From assembly GCA_945868195.1 (NCBI GenBank), contig CAMBLP010000095.1, forward strand, positions 1 to 8,216: a stretch of 8,216 nt of DNA, given 5' to 3'. A program made the position numbers and the translations under genes. The DNA is from Bordetella parapertussis. GTDB taxonomy: Bacteria > Pseudomonadota > Gammaproteobacteria > Burkholderiales > Burkholderiaceae_B. Numbering within the stretch: position 1 is the first letter of the stretch; each line of letters begins with the position of its first letter. Shown in pieces: positions 1 through 6,868 of this stretch. Below the pieces are notes generated by a model. It worked only from the letters and a program-made list of their open reading frames with translations, did no database searches and was not told the origin of the DNA.

Positions 1-543
1 TACCGCCATCAAATGGGCGCCATACGCACCAGACTGACTAATGATGGCCACGCTACCCGCTTTGGGAAAAGCCAACTCACAGCCCGTTGCAAACGTGCCA
101 TAAAAATGGTTGCATGGGTTGATGACACCAAGTGAGTTGGGACCAATCAGGCGCATGCCGTGCTTGTGTGCGGCGTCGACAAGCTTTTGCTGAGCCACTG
201 CGCCCTCTGGACCGATTTCAGCAAAACCAGCGGTAAACAAAATCGCTGCTGCGCAACCGCGTTCGGCCAGTGCTGTGACCGACTCGAGTGCTGCGGAGGC
301 GGGTACGATCACGATGGCGACATCGGGTGTTTCGGGCAGCGCTGCGACATTGGGATAGGCCGTCAGGCCTTGCACGGTCGCGCGGTTTGGATTGACGGGA
401 AAAATCTTACCCTGATAGCCCTGGCCGCGCATGTAGGCGATGGGTCGTCCGCCAATCCGTGAGGGATCGTCGGAGGCGCCGATGACGGCGACGGATTGAG
501 GATTGAGGAGTTTGGCGAGTCGGGTAGGGTCGTTCGGGCGCAT
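1..543 (-). CDS. Acyl-CoA synthetase (NDP-forming) / CoA-binding protein, N-terminal part (runs off left edge)
   Basis: The minus strand is open from an ATG at 541-543 to the window edge, giving 181 codons with no stop. The protein begins with a CoA-binding Rossmann domain: residues 18-24 read VAVIGAS, followed by GG at 31-32 and FPVNPN at 48-53. It continues into a succinyl-CoA-ligase-like domain with GPNSLG at 134-139 and SQSG at 169-172. These are the marks of the ADP/GDP-forming acetate-CoA ligase (acyl-CoA synthetase) family, whose members interconvert an acyl-CoA and its acid with nucleotide phosphorylation. Full-length proteins are usually about 700 residues with an ATP-grasp domain, but only the N-terminal quarter is visible, so the ATP-grasp part and the substrate cannot be judged. 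Only a weak GAG-type ribosome site lies upstream. It is divergent from the RidA-like gene. A stand-alone CoA-binding protein is a less likely alternative. Confidence 0.88.
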   Translation of the reverse strand, partial: MRPNDPTRLAKLLNPQSVAVIGASDDPSRIGGRPIAYMRGQGYQGKIFPVNPNRATVQGLTAYPNVAALPETPDVAIVIVPASAALESVTALAERGCAAAILFTAGFAEIGPEGAVAQQKLVDAAHKHGMRLIGPNSLGVINPCNHFYGTFATGCELAFPKAGSVAIISQSGAYGAHLMAV

Positions 544-651
544 TGTTGTCTCAGTTTTATCTTTGCGTAAATATTTGGGTAAATATTACAGCTACACTGA
601 CTTTAAGCTTTTACTTTATCTTTATTTTTTTATTCAATCAGGAGAATAAGC
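544..651. promoter_or_regulatory. AT-rich divergent promoter region with a 9-bp direct repeat
   Basis: This 108-bp gap lies between two divergent genes and must carry both start signals. It is much richer in A and T than the flanking genes. The word GTAAATATT occurs at 567-575 and again at 579-587, a 12-bp period. The whole stretch 567-589 begins GTAA and ends TTAC, so it is also a loose inverted repeat. A TACACT at 593-598 resembles a sigma-70 -10 box facing the RidA-like gene, but I found no good -35 box at the right distance. A pyrimidine-rich leader precedes the strong AGGAG ribosome site at 640-644. Operator function is inferred only. Confidence 0.4.
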
Positions 652-1005
652 ATGGGTGCAATTACTCGCATTGATTCTAACGAGCGTCTGAGCCGTGTCG
701 TGGTCCATGGCGACACCGTGTATGTCGCAGGTATTACCTCGAGTGTCAAAGGTGACGTTGTGGCGCAGACGCGCGACGTGTTTGCAAAAATTGATGGTCA
801 TCTGGCGAGCGCTGGCACGGATAAACATCATCTGTTGACGGTACAGATTTGGTTGAAAGACATCACCAAGGATTTTGAGGGAATGAATTCGGTGTGGGCC
901 GAGTGGGCGCCTAAAAACGCATTGCCAACGCGCGCCACAGGCGAGGTCAAATTGGCTGCACCTGATTTGCTGGTTGAGGTCATTGTGTCTGCAGCTAAAA
1001 AGTAA
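652..1005 (+). CDS. RidA/YjgF/UK114-family protein, YoaB-like subgroup
   Basis: This is a 117-residue protein, the usual length for the Rid family. Known RidA proteins hydrolyse reactive enamine/imine intermediates to ketoacids and ammonia in the cytoplasm; functions of the other Rid subgroups are less clear. The sequence resembles E. coli YoaB more than RidA itself, with RID near the start, VVVHGDTVYVAG at 16-27, IWLKDI at 66-71, and MNSVWAEW at 78-85. The arginine that binds the substrate carboxylate in RidA (Arg105 there) corresponds to Arg94 in LPTRATGEV. The glutamate equivalent to Glu120 is Glu109. Both are retained, so catalysis is possible but unproven. The start is supported by an AGGAG ribosome site at 640-644, seven bases upstream. 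Its stop shares one base with the start of the following flavoprotein gene, so the two are probably co-translated. Confidence 0.93.
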   Translation: MGAITRIDSNERLSRVVVHGDTVYVAGITSSVKGDVVAQTRDVFAKIDGHLASAGTDKHHLLTVQIWLKDITKDFEGMNSVWAEWAPKNALPTRATGEVKLAAPDLLVEVIVSAAKK

Positions 1006-2237
1006 TGTCAAAAAAGAGTTTTGTCGTTGCCGTCATCGGAGCAGGTCCCGCAGGTTTAATGGCTGCGGAAACGCTGGCTCGAGAGGGCATGACAGTGCAG
1101 GTCTATGAGGCAAAGCCTTCGGTGGGCCGCAAGTTCCTGATGGCTGGACGGGGTGGGCTCAACATCACCCACTCCGAACCCACGGATAAATTTCTCACGC
1201 GCTATGGCGCGCGTGCACCTGAAATCGGACGCATGCTTGAGCAGTTTGATGCCGAGGCGCTGCGCGCTTGGGTGCATGCGCTCGGGATCGAGACCTTTGT
1301 GGGTTCGTCGGGGCGCGTGTTTCCCCATGAAATGAAGGCCGCGCCTTTACTGCGTGCGTGGATGCATCGTTTACGTGTCGAGGGCGTGCAGTTTTTGATG
1401 CGGCATCGCTGGTTGGGTTGGGATGATACGCAGCAGTTGCGTTTTGATACGCCCAAGGGCGAGATCACGCTCGCGCCAGATGCAACGGTCCTGGCGCTTG
1501 GGGGCGGTAGCTGGGCCAGGCTTGGCTCCGATGGTGCCTGGTGGCCCTGGCTTAAAGAGCAGGGCGTCGCGTTGAGCCCCTTGTTGCCGAGCAATGGTGG
1601 TTTTGAGACAACGTGGTCCGCGCATTTTCTGGAAAAGTGTGCGGGCGAGCCGATTAAGCCTGCACAGTTTCGTATTGAGGGCAGCAAGGCCGCACCTTTG
1701 CGTGGCGAATGCATGGTGACACAGCATGGGCTTGAGGGTGGCGCGATTTATGCCTTGTCAGCAGCGTTGCGCGATCGGATTTTGACGCGCGGAAAGGCGA
1801 CGTTATTGTTGGATTTGTTGCCAGACCACAGTCCTCAGCGCGTATTGGACGAGGTGTCGCGCGCACGCGGCACGCGTTCGATGTCTTCGCATCTGCGCAC
1901 ACGTCTTGGTTTGCAGGGTGTACGAGCAGCTTTATTGCGCGAGCGCTTGTCCGTTGAGGTCTTTAACGATCCACAAAAGCTTGCCTACGGAATTAAAAAT
2001 CTGCCAATCGTGTTGAGTGCGTGTCGTCCAATTGATGAGGCCATCAGCACGGCGGGTGGTGTTCAGTTTGAGGGGCTCACGGAACACGGTATGTTGAAAA
2101 ACCTGCCAGGTGTGTTTTGTGCAGGAGAAATGCTGGACTGGGAGGCGCCGACAGGAGGTTACTTGCTCAACGGCGTCATGGCGTCAGGGCAGGCGACGGC
2201 TAAAGGTGTATTGAGTTGGTTAAAGCGTCGCGCCTGA
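1005..2237 (+). CDS. HI0933/BaiN-like FAD-dependent flavoprotein, PP_4765-type (TIGR03862-like)
   Basis: This is a 410-residue flavoprotein. The N-terminal dinucleotide fold shows GAGPAG at 12-17 and the acidic residue ending the second strand at Glu35 (VYEAKPS). It is followed at once by GRKFLMAGRGGLNITHSE at 41-58, the signature of the HI0933 family. A second FAD-contacting motif lies near the end: AGEMLDWEAPTGGYLLNG at 373-390, followed by a GQA motif. The middle motif ALGGGSWARLGSDGAWW is characteristic of the PP_4765 branch as I remember it. The reaction is not established for this branch; the related BaiN has been linked to bile-acid dehydroxylation. I see no ribosome site before the ATG, and the start overlaps the previous stop as TAATG, which suggests translation by reinitiation after the RidA-like gene. 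A hairpin terminator covers its stop. Confidence 0.9.
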   Translation: MSKKSFVVAVIGAGPAGLMAAETLAREGMTVQVYEAKPSVGRKFLMAGRGGLNITHSEPTDKFLTRYGARAPEIGRMLEQFDAEALRAWVHALGIETFVGSSGRVFPHEMKAAPLLRAWMHRLRVEGVQFLMRHRWLGWDDTQQLRFDTPKGEITLAPDATVLALGGGSWARLGSDGAWWPWLKEQGVALSPLLPSNGGFETTWSAHFLEKCAGEPIKPAQFRIEGSKAAPLRGECMVTQHGLEGGAIYALSAALRDRILTRGKATLLLDLLPDHSPQRVLDEVSRARGTRSMSSHLRTRLGLQGVRAALLRERLSVEVFNDPQKLAYGIKNLPIVLSACRPIDEAISTAGGVQFEGLTEHGMLKNLPGVFCAGEMLDWEAPTGGYLLNGVMASGQATAKGVLSWLKRRA

Positions 2238-2249
2238 TTTGGCGCTTTT
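2230..2249 (+). terminator. Intrinsic terminator-like hairpin across two convergent stop codons
   Basis: GCGCC at 2230-2234 can pair with GGCGC at 2241-2245 across a six-base loop, followed by four T residues at 2246-2249. The stem contains the last codons of the flavoprotein and its loop holds the TGA; the T-run enters the stop codon of the convergent IclR gene. The stem is short but all G/C. The T-run is present only in the plus-strand reading, so it should mainly end the RidA-like/flavoprotein transcript. On the minus strand the hairpin is not followed by a T-run. Confidence 0.55.
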
Positions 2250-3045
2250 AATTCTCTGTTTCAATATTTAACAAGTTTGGTTGAATTTGTTCGATGGCTT
2301 TGTTGAGGCAATCGAGGACGAGTTCTGTGCGGTCTTTGTCTAGACGTGTGCTCAAGGTCGCGACGCTGATCGCGGCGACGGGGTGGTTGTTTTTGTCGAA
2401 GATGGGGACAGCGATGGTACGAACGCCGGGCAACTCGACGACGTCGCTGACGACATGACCTCGGCCGCGTGCGCGTGCGATAGTTTTGCGCACTTCGGCC
2501 TCGGAGTAGTTTGTAAACTTTTCCACGCAACGGTCTTTGTTGATTTTAAGGATGCGCTCGATCTCGTTGTCATCCAGAAAGCTCAGGATCGCAATCGCAC
2601 CGCCACCAATATTGATGGGGCGACGACGTCCGACCTCAAGGACAAAGACTTTGATTGGAAACGCGCCCTCGGCGCGATCGATGCATACGCCGTCAAACCC
2701 CGCGCGGATGGTCAAAAAAACGGTATCGCCTGTGCATTGCGCAATTTGTTGCAGCTGCGCGTGACAGAGGTCGCGCATATTGGTGCGAGGACTCGCGGCC
2801 AAGCCCATTTCGTAGATCACATTACCCAGGAAGTACCGTTTGGTAGACTCGTCCTGACGGATCAGCCCTTCGGACACCAAGCCTTGCAAGATCCTGTGCG
2901 CAGTCGGGCGCTCAATGTTGATTTCCGTACAGAGATCGATGAGCCGCGCACCTACACGATTGCGCGCGGACACACCACGCAAAAGGGCGGCGACGCGTTG
3001 AACCACTTGGGTGCCTGATTTAATGGCGGGTGAGGCGGTGTTCAT
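2248..3045 (-). CDS. IclR-family transcriptional regulator
   Basis: From the ATG at 3043-3045 this is a 265-residue protein, the normal IclR size. An N-terminal winged helix-turn-helix occupies roughly residues 12-75, with RPTAHRILQGLVSEGLI as recognition helix and start of the wing. The C-terminal effector-binding domain (about 90-255) contains VFLTIRAGFDGVCIDRAEG, then the family pattern LEVGRRRPINIGGGAIAILSFL and later VVSDVVELPGVRTIAVPIFD. Such proteins bind small organic acids or aromatic compounds and control a neighbouring, often divergent, catabolic operon. Here the divergent genes encode methionine sulfoxide reductase, a GMC oxidoreductase and an amidase. A GTG 30 bases further upstream (3075) is in frame and would add 10 residues. 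I prefer the ATG because the extension runs through direct repeats that look regulatory, but neither start has a clear ribosome site. The effector cannot be read from the sequence. Confidence 0.93.
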   Translation of the reverse strand: MNTASPAIKSGTQVVQRVAALLRGVSARNRVGARLIDLCTEINIERPTAHRILQGLVSEGLIRQDESTKRYFLGNVIYEMGLAASPRTNMRDLCHAQLQQIAQCTGDTVFLTIRAGFDGVCIDRAEGAFPIKVFVLEVGRRRPINIGGGAIAILSFLDDNEIERILKINKDRCVEKFTNYSEAEVRKTIARARGRGHVVSDVVELPGVRTIAVPIFDKNNHPVAAISVATLSTRLDKDRTELVLDCLNKAIEQIQPNLLNIETEN

Positions 3046-3062
3046 GGGGTGTAATAATGATG

Positions 3063-3082
3063 ACAGTTCAAGCACAGTTCAA
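3063..3082. repeat. Tandem 9-bp direct repeat upstream of the IclR start
   Basis: ACAGTTCAA occurs at 3063-3071 and again at 3074-3082, an 11-bp period or about one helical turn. A third, one-base-longer version, ACAGTTTCAA, lies at 3131-3140. Helically phased repeats between divergent genes, one of which encodes a DNA-binding regulator, suggest operator sites. No binding is shown by sequence alone. Confidence 0.4.
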
Positions 3083-3108
3083 TATATGAGCTAGTGTTCC
3101 ACATTATG

Positions 3109-3125
3109 GCGTGAGGTCTCCACGC
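3109..3125. promoter_or_regulatory. 17-bp imperfect palindrome, possible IclR operator
   Basis: GCGTG at 3109-3113 and CACGC at 3121-3125 form inverted arms around a seven-base centre that is itself partly symmetric. It sits in the gap between the IclR gene and its divergent neighbour, next to a candidate promoter for the latter. The size is right for an IclR-type dimer site, but the sequence does not closely match an operator consensus I can recall. Confidence 0.35.
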
Positions 3126-3152
3126 TGTCTACAGTTTCAAGCTGGCTAAAAT
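3125..3152 (+). promoter_or_regulatory. Candidate sigma-70 promoter for the methionine sulfoxide reductase / GMC operon
   Basis: TAAAAT at 3147-3152 is a good -10 box. CTGTCT at 3125-3130 is a poor -35 match (three of six) with 16-base spacing. A start point near 3159 would leave a short leader before the ATG at 3185. The weak -35 would suit a promoter needing an activator, and the third repeat copy (3131-3140) falls in the spacer. This is prediction by eye only. Confidence 0.35.
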
Positions 3153-3184
3153 CGACACACGATTCTTATTTGAGCGATACGACC

Positions 3185-3679
3185 ATGTTCGATGTCTCCT
3201 CACTGATGCATTTGTCTAAACACGAGCAATATCAGCAGCTTGCCCAAAAGGCACGGGTGTTGATGGAGGGGGAAAAGGACCGGATCGCCAATGCCGCGAA
3301 TATGTCGGCGCTGGTGATGCACGTCTTGCCTGACCTGAATTGGGCTGGCTTTTATTTTTATGATGACACCGAGCTTGTGCTCGGACCGTTTCAGGGCAAG
3401 CCGGCTTGCTTACGCATCCCGCTTGAGCGGGGCGTATGTGGCGCGGCGGCCAGGACACGTCAGACTCAGCTCGTGCCCGATGTGCATGCCTTTCCCGGCC
3501 ATATCGCTTGCGATGCGGCTTCGCGCTCTGAAATCGTGGTGCCGCTGGTCCACCAGGGTCGTTTGATTGGCGTGTGGGATGTCGATAGCCCCATTGCAGC
3601 GCGCTTTGATGTAAAAGATCAAAGCGGCATGGAGACGCTGTGCCACATTTATCTCGATTCGGTATTTGGTATTCGATGA
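3185..3679 (+). CDS. msrC: Free methionine-(R)-sulfoxide reductase (fRMsr, GAF domain)
   Basis: This cytoplasmic enzyme reduces free methionine-(R)-sulfoxide back to methionine, with thioredoxin-type reductants known for the family. The protein is a single GAF domain of about 164 residues, close to E. coli YebR/MsrC (165). Signature stretches are LNWAGFYF, LVLGPFQGKPACLRI, GVCG, DVHAFPGHIACD and SEIVVP. Three cysteines, at residues 75, 85 and 109 from this ATG, have the same spacing (10 and 24) as Cys84, Cys94 and Cys118 of the E. coli enzyme, so the catalytic and resolving cysteines are all present. A TTG at 3170 is in frame and would add five residues; neither start has a good ribosome site and I chose the ATG. 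The stop overlaps the start of the GMC oxidoreductase gene as ATGA, pointing to one operon with coupled translation. Confidence 0.93.
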   Translation: MFDVSSLMHLSKHEQYQQLAQKARVLMEGEKDRIANAANMSALVMHVLPDLNWAGFYFYDDTELVLGPFQGKPACLRIPLERGVCGAAARTRQTQLVPDVHAFPGHIACDAASRSEIVVPLVHQGRLIGVWDVDSPIAARFDVKDQSGMETLCHIYLDSVFGIR

Positions 3680-5307
3680 GCACAACAACACATCAACTTG
3701 AGTTCGATTACGTCATTGTTGGCGCAGGGTCTGCAGGGTGTCTTCTGGCGAATCGTCTTTCTGCCGATCCAAACAACCGCGTGTTGTTGCTCGAAGCGGG
3801 CGGCCCGGACAACTGGCACTGGATTCATATTCCCGTTGGGTATTTGTACTGCATCGGTAATCCTCGTACGGACTGGTGCTATCGCACTAAGGCTGATCCA
3901 GGGCTCAACGGTCGCGAGCTGGGTTATCCGCGCGGTCGTGTACTGGGTGGTTGCTCATCGATTAACGGCATGATTTACATGCGTGGTCAGAGCGCGGACT
4001 ACGATGGTTGGGCTGCGCTAGGGAATCAAGGCTGGAGCTGGGATGAGGTCTTGCCTTTGTTTAAAGGCATGGAAGATCACTACGCTGGTGCGAGTCCTTT
4101 TCATGGTGCGGGGGGCGAGTGGCGGGTGGAGCCCGCGCGCCTGTCCTGGGAAATCCTGGACGCGTTTCGCGACGCGGCGGCGCAGGCCGGGATCGCACCG
4201 ACACCCGATTTCAATCGCGGCGATAACGAGGGTAGTAGCTATTTCGAGGTGAATCAGCGCTCCGGATTTCGCTGGAATGCGTCCAAGGCTTTTTTGCGGC
4301 CGATCAAACATCGCCGTAATCTGACTGTTCTGACGGGCGCACGCACCACACGTTTGTCTATGCAAGGCAAGCACGTGACCGGTGTCGAGTTCATCCGTGA
4401 GGGCGAGGTCCATATTGCCCAAGCGCGTCGCGAGGTCGTGATGGCGGCGGGCTCGATTGGTACCCCACAGCTTTTGCAAGCCTCAGGCCTGGGTCCTGCA
4501 AAGGTGTTGGGTCCTTTGGGTATACCGCTTGTGCATGACTTGCCTGGCGTCGGTCAAAACTTGCAGGATCACCTGCAGCTGCGCATGATTTATCGCATTG
4601 AGGGTGCGCGTACGCTCAACACTTTGGCCAACTCTTGGCTCGGCAAGGCGCGGATCGGGCTTGAATATCTGTTGACGCGTCGCGGTCCGATGAGCATGGC
4701 ACCCTCGCAGCTAGGCGTGTTTGCCAAGTCAGGTCCTGAGCAGACGCGGGCCAACGTCGAGTACCACGTTCAACCTTTGTCGCTCGAGCGTTTCGGTGAG
4801 CCGCTGCATGATTTTCCGGCGTTTACTGCCTCGATCTGTAACGTGCGTCCAACCAGTCGAGGGCATGTCAATATTGTCTCGCCCGACACGGCACAAGCAC
4901 CTGAAATTCTTTGTAACTATTTATCAACGGCGGAGGATCGACACGTCGCAGCGGATAGCATTAGGCTGACGCGTCGCATTGTCGGACAGTCGGCCTTGGC
5001 ACGTTTCAAACCTGTCGAAATTAAACCCGGCATCACTGTCGATGCGCACGGTGTGCAGGATACAGAAGAGGCGCTTGCCCAAGCTGCGGGCGATATTGGC
5101 ACCACGATTTTTCATCCGGTCGGGACGTGCAAAATGGGTCATGATGCGATGGCGGTTGTGGATGAGGCGTTGCGCGTCCATGGATTAACCGGGATTCGCG
5201 TGGCGGACGCCTCGATCATGCCGACCATCACCTCTGGCAACACCAATTCGCCCACGATGATGATCGCGGAAAAAGCGGCCAGACTCATTCTTTTACAAAA
5301 TACCTGA
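3676..5307 (+). CDS. GMC-family FAD oxidoreductase (choline dehydrogenase-like)
   Basis: This is a 543-residue glucose-methanol-choline family flavoenzyme, which oxidises an alcohol group to an aldehyde or ketone. The FAD fold shows GAGSAG at 16-21 and Glu40 ending LLLEAGG. The first GMC signature covers about 85-104 (YPRGRVLGGCSSINGMIYMRG) and the second lies in AAGSIGTPQLLQASGLGP, followed by LPGVGQNLQDH. The catalytic pair is His480 in HPVGTC and Asn524 in SGNTNSPTMMIAEKAA, 44 residues apart as in choline oxidase (His466/Asn510). No signal peptide is seen, so it is probably cytoplasmic or loosely membrane-associated. An in-frame ATG at 3640 would start inside the reductase gene and add 12 residues before the fold; I rejected it because the 3676 start overlaps the reductase stop by four bases and gives the normal family N-terminus. 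The substrate is unknown; assignment to choline is not supported because no betaine genes adjoin. Confidence 0.93.
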   Translation: MSTTTHQLEFDYVIVGAGSAGCLLANRLSADPNNRVLLLEAGGPDNWHWIHIPVGYLYCIGNPRTDWCYRTKADPGLNGRELGYPRGRVLGGCSSINGMIYMRGQSADYDGWAALGNQGWSWDEVLPLFKGMEDHYAGASPFHGAGGEWRVEPARLSWEILDAFRDAAAQAGIAPTPDFNRGDNEGSSYFEVNQRSGFRWNASKAFLRPIKHRRNLTVLTGARTTRLSMQGKHVTGVEFIREGEVHIAQARREVVMAAGSIGTPQLLQASGLGPAKVLGPLGIPLVHDLPGVGQNLQDHLQLRMIYRIEGARTLNTLANSWLGKARIGLEYLLTRRGPMSMAPSQLGVFAKSGPEQTRANVEYHVQPLSLERFGEPLHDFPAFTASICNVRPTSRGHVNIVSPDTAQAPEILCNYLSTAEDRHVAADSIRLTRRIVGQSALARFKPVEIKPGITVDAHGVQDTEEALAQAAGDIGTTIFHPVGTCKMGHDAMAVVDEALRVHGLTGIRVADASIMPTITSGNTNSPTMMIAEKAARLILLQNT

Positions 5308-5389
5308 TTACAAAACGCCTATCTCGGTACAGAATTTTAAGCATGACCTTTTAATCACAATCGACGACCATCCATTTTCCGGAGGCACT
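5308..5389 (+). promoter_or_regulatory. Gap before the amidase gene, with a strong ribosome binding site
   Basis: The 82-bp gap is AT-richer than its flanks and contains no hairpin followed by a T-run that I can see, so read-through from the GMC gene is possible. GGAGG at 5381-5385, four bases before the ATG, is the strongest ribosome site in this part of the window and fixes the amidase start. I could not pick out a convincing promoter. Confidence 0.5.
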
Positions 5390-6805
5390 ATGTCCGATCT
5401 CGCTTTTTCGTCCCTCACCCAACTGGCGCAGGGTTTGCAGCAAAAAAAATACAGCGCCGAAGACATTACGCGTGAGTATCTGACGCGGATTCAAAAAGCC
5501 AACGGCAAGCTTCATGCCTTCGTGAGCGTGAATGAAGATAGCGCGCTACAGCAAGCGCGTGCAGCGGATTTGCGTCGTGCGGCGGGCTATACCCTGAGTC
5601 CCGTCGACGGTTTGCCCCTGGCGGTTAAGGATTTATGCGAAATGGAAGGCCAGATCACCACCGGGGGTTCGCAGGACTGGATCAAGCGCCGCAGCCCCAC
5701 CACATGTACCGCTGTCGAGCGCCTGATGCGCGCCGGCATGGTGAACTTGGGTAAGGTACACATGGTCGAGTTTGCTTTTGGTGGCTGGGGCACCAACCCC
5801 GTGATGGGTACGCCCTGGAATCCCTGGGACCTCAAGACACAGCGCGTGCCGGGTGGTTCTTCGAGTGGATCAGGCGTGGCGGTTGCCGCGGCTCTTGCAC
5901 CCGCGGCGCTCGGTTCGGATACGGGCGGTTCAGTTCGTATTCCTGCCGCACTCAACGGTATCACCGGTCAAAAAACCACCCGTGGTCTGATTAGCTTGCA
6001 TGGCGCGCTGGCCTTGTCCGGGACGCTGGATTCGATCGGTCCGATGACGCGCGATGTGCAGGACTCGGCGATCTTGACGGCTCTGATGGCGGGCGAGGAC
6101 CCACTCGATCCCACCAGCTGTAACCGTCCGATGTTTCACTGGAAAGCACCCGCGGCAGGTCCCAAGCCGTTGGCGGGTTTCCGCATCGCGATGTTTCCGC
6201 CCGAGCACTATCCGATTGCCTTGGGTCAGGACGTGGTCAAGATGCTGGATGACACGCGTCGCGTACTGGTCGACTTAGGCGCTCAAGTGATTGAAAAGCC
6301 CTTCCCGTTTGACTTCAACGACATGATGCTGCGCAACGGACAGATTATTGCCTCCGAGGCCTATGCCATCCATCGGGCCTACATCGATGATCCTGAGCGT
6401 CCGTTTGGTGAGTTTGTGCGCAAGCGCGTGCAGTCTGGTCGGAAAATTTCTGGTGCTGACTATATCGACGCGATCGCGCATCACCGTCAGACGATTGCGG
6501 CCTGGACCGACTGGATGAGCAATGTCGACGCACTGTTGTCGCCCAGCGCACCGATCGGGGCCTGCCCCTTGACCGAGGTGGACGAGTCCAAGACGCCGAT
6601 GGCGGCCTTTACGCGTGCGGGTAACTATATGGGCTGCTCGGGAATGTCCTTGCCGGCTGGTTTTGCGGATAATGGCATGCCGCTGGGCGCACAGTTGCTC
6701 GGCAAGCCCTTTGATGATGGCACCTTGGTCACGATCGGGATGGCGTTCCAAGCGGCGACGCAGTGGCACCTGAAACGCCCTGATTTGTCATCGCTCGGTC
6801 TCTAA
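5390..6805 (+). CDS. Amidase-signature family hydrolase
   Basis: This 471-residue protein belongs to the amidase signature superfamily, which hydrolyses carbon-nitrogen amide bonds with a Ser-cisSer-Lys triad. The triad is complete: Lys80 in LAVKDL, the cis-serine Ser157 in PGGSSSGSG, and the nucleophile Ser181 in GSDTGGSVRIPA. The 24-residue gap between the two serines equals that in fatty acid amide hydrolase. The Gly/Ser-rich signature covers about 153-190. The C-terminal part with GMSLPAGF and GMPLGAQLLGKPFDDGTL is also typical. The length also fits GatA of the tRNA amidotransferase, but no gatB or gatC is adjacent, and GGSSSGSG departs from the usual GatA GGSSGGS, so a stand-alone amidase is more likely. 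No signal peptide is visible. It lies 82 bp downstream of the GMC gene in the same direction, so co-regulation by the nearby IclR protein is plausible. The substrate cannot be inferred. Confidence 0.93.
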   Translation: MSDLAFSSLTQLAQGLQQKKYSAEDITREYLTRIQKANGKLHAFVSVNEDSALQQARAADLRRAAGYTLSPVDGLPLAVKDLCEMEGQITTGGSQDWIKRRSPTTCTAVERLMRAGMVNLGKVHMVEFAFGGWGTNPVMGTPWNPWDLKTQRVPGGSSSGSGVAVAAALAPAALGSDTGGSVRIPAALNGITGQKTTRGLISLHGALALSGTLDSIGPMTRDVQDSAILTALMAGEDPLDPTSCNRPMFHWKAPAAGPKPLAGFRIAMFPPEHYPIALGQDVVKMLDDTRRVLVDLGAQVIEKPFPFDFNDMMLRNGQIIASEAYAIHRAYIDDPERPFGEFVRKRVQSGRKISGADYIDAIAHHRQTIAAWTDWMSNVDALLSPSAPIGACPLTEVDESKTPMAAFTRAGNYMGCSGMSLPAGFADNGMPLGAQLLGKPFDDGTLVTIGMAFQAATQWHLKRPDLSSLGL

Positions 6806-6868
6806 AAGGCAGGATTGCACGATGAAGTGGGCGTGAAAACAGAGTGAGCTCCGTATTTACCGAGGGTT

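Noticed and set aside
160..462. 100-codon plus-strand open frame at the left end
   Set aside because: It lies opposite the acyl-CoA synthetase-like gene, whose protein shows clear family motifs; the plus-strand product is Cys/Gly-rich and matches nothing I recognise.
1202..1714. 170-codon minus-strand open frame inside the flavoprotein gene
   Set aside because: The plus-strand flavoprotein is continuous with strong motifs; this is an antisense shadow with no ribosome site or recognisable domain.
2383..3018. 211-codon plus-strand open frame opposite the IclR gene
   Set aside because: The minus strand encodes a full IclR protein with both domains; the long antisense frame reflects codon bias.
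3640..3675. Upstream ATG extending the GMC oxidoreductase by 12 residues
   Set aside because: It would begin well inside the reductase gene; the ATG at 3676 gives a normal N-terminus and the typical 4-base overlap.
3676..5307. Calling the GMC oxidoreductase choline dehydrogenase (betA)
   Set aside because: No betB or betI neighbour and the GMC family is broad; the active-site pair alone does not define the substrate.
5390..6805. Calling the amidase GatA of the tRNA amidotransferase
   Set aside because: No gatB or gatC is adjacent and the Ser/Gly signature departs from the usual GatA form.
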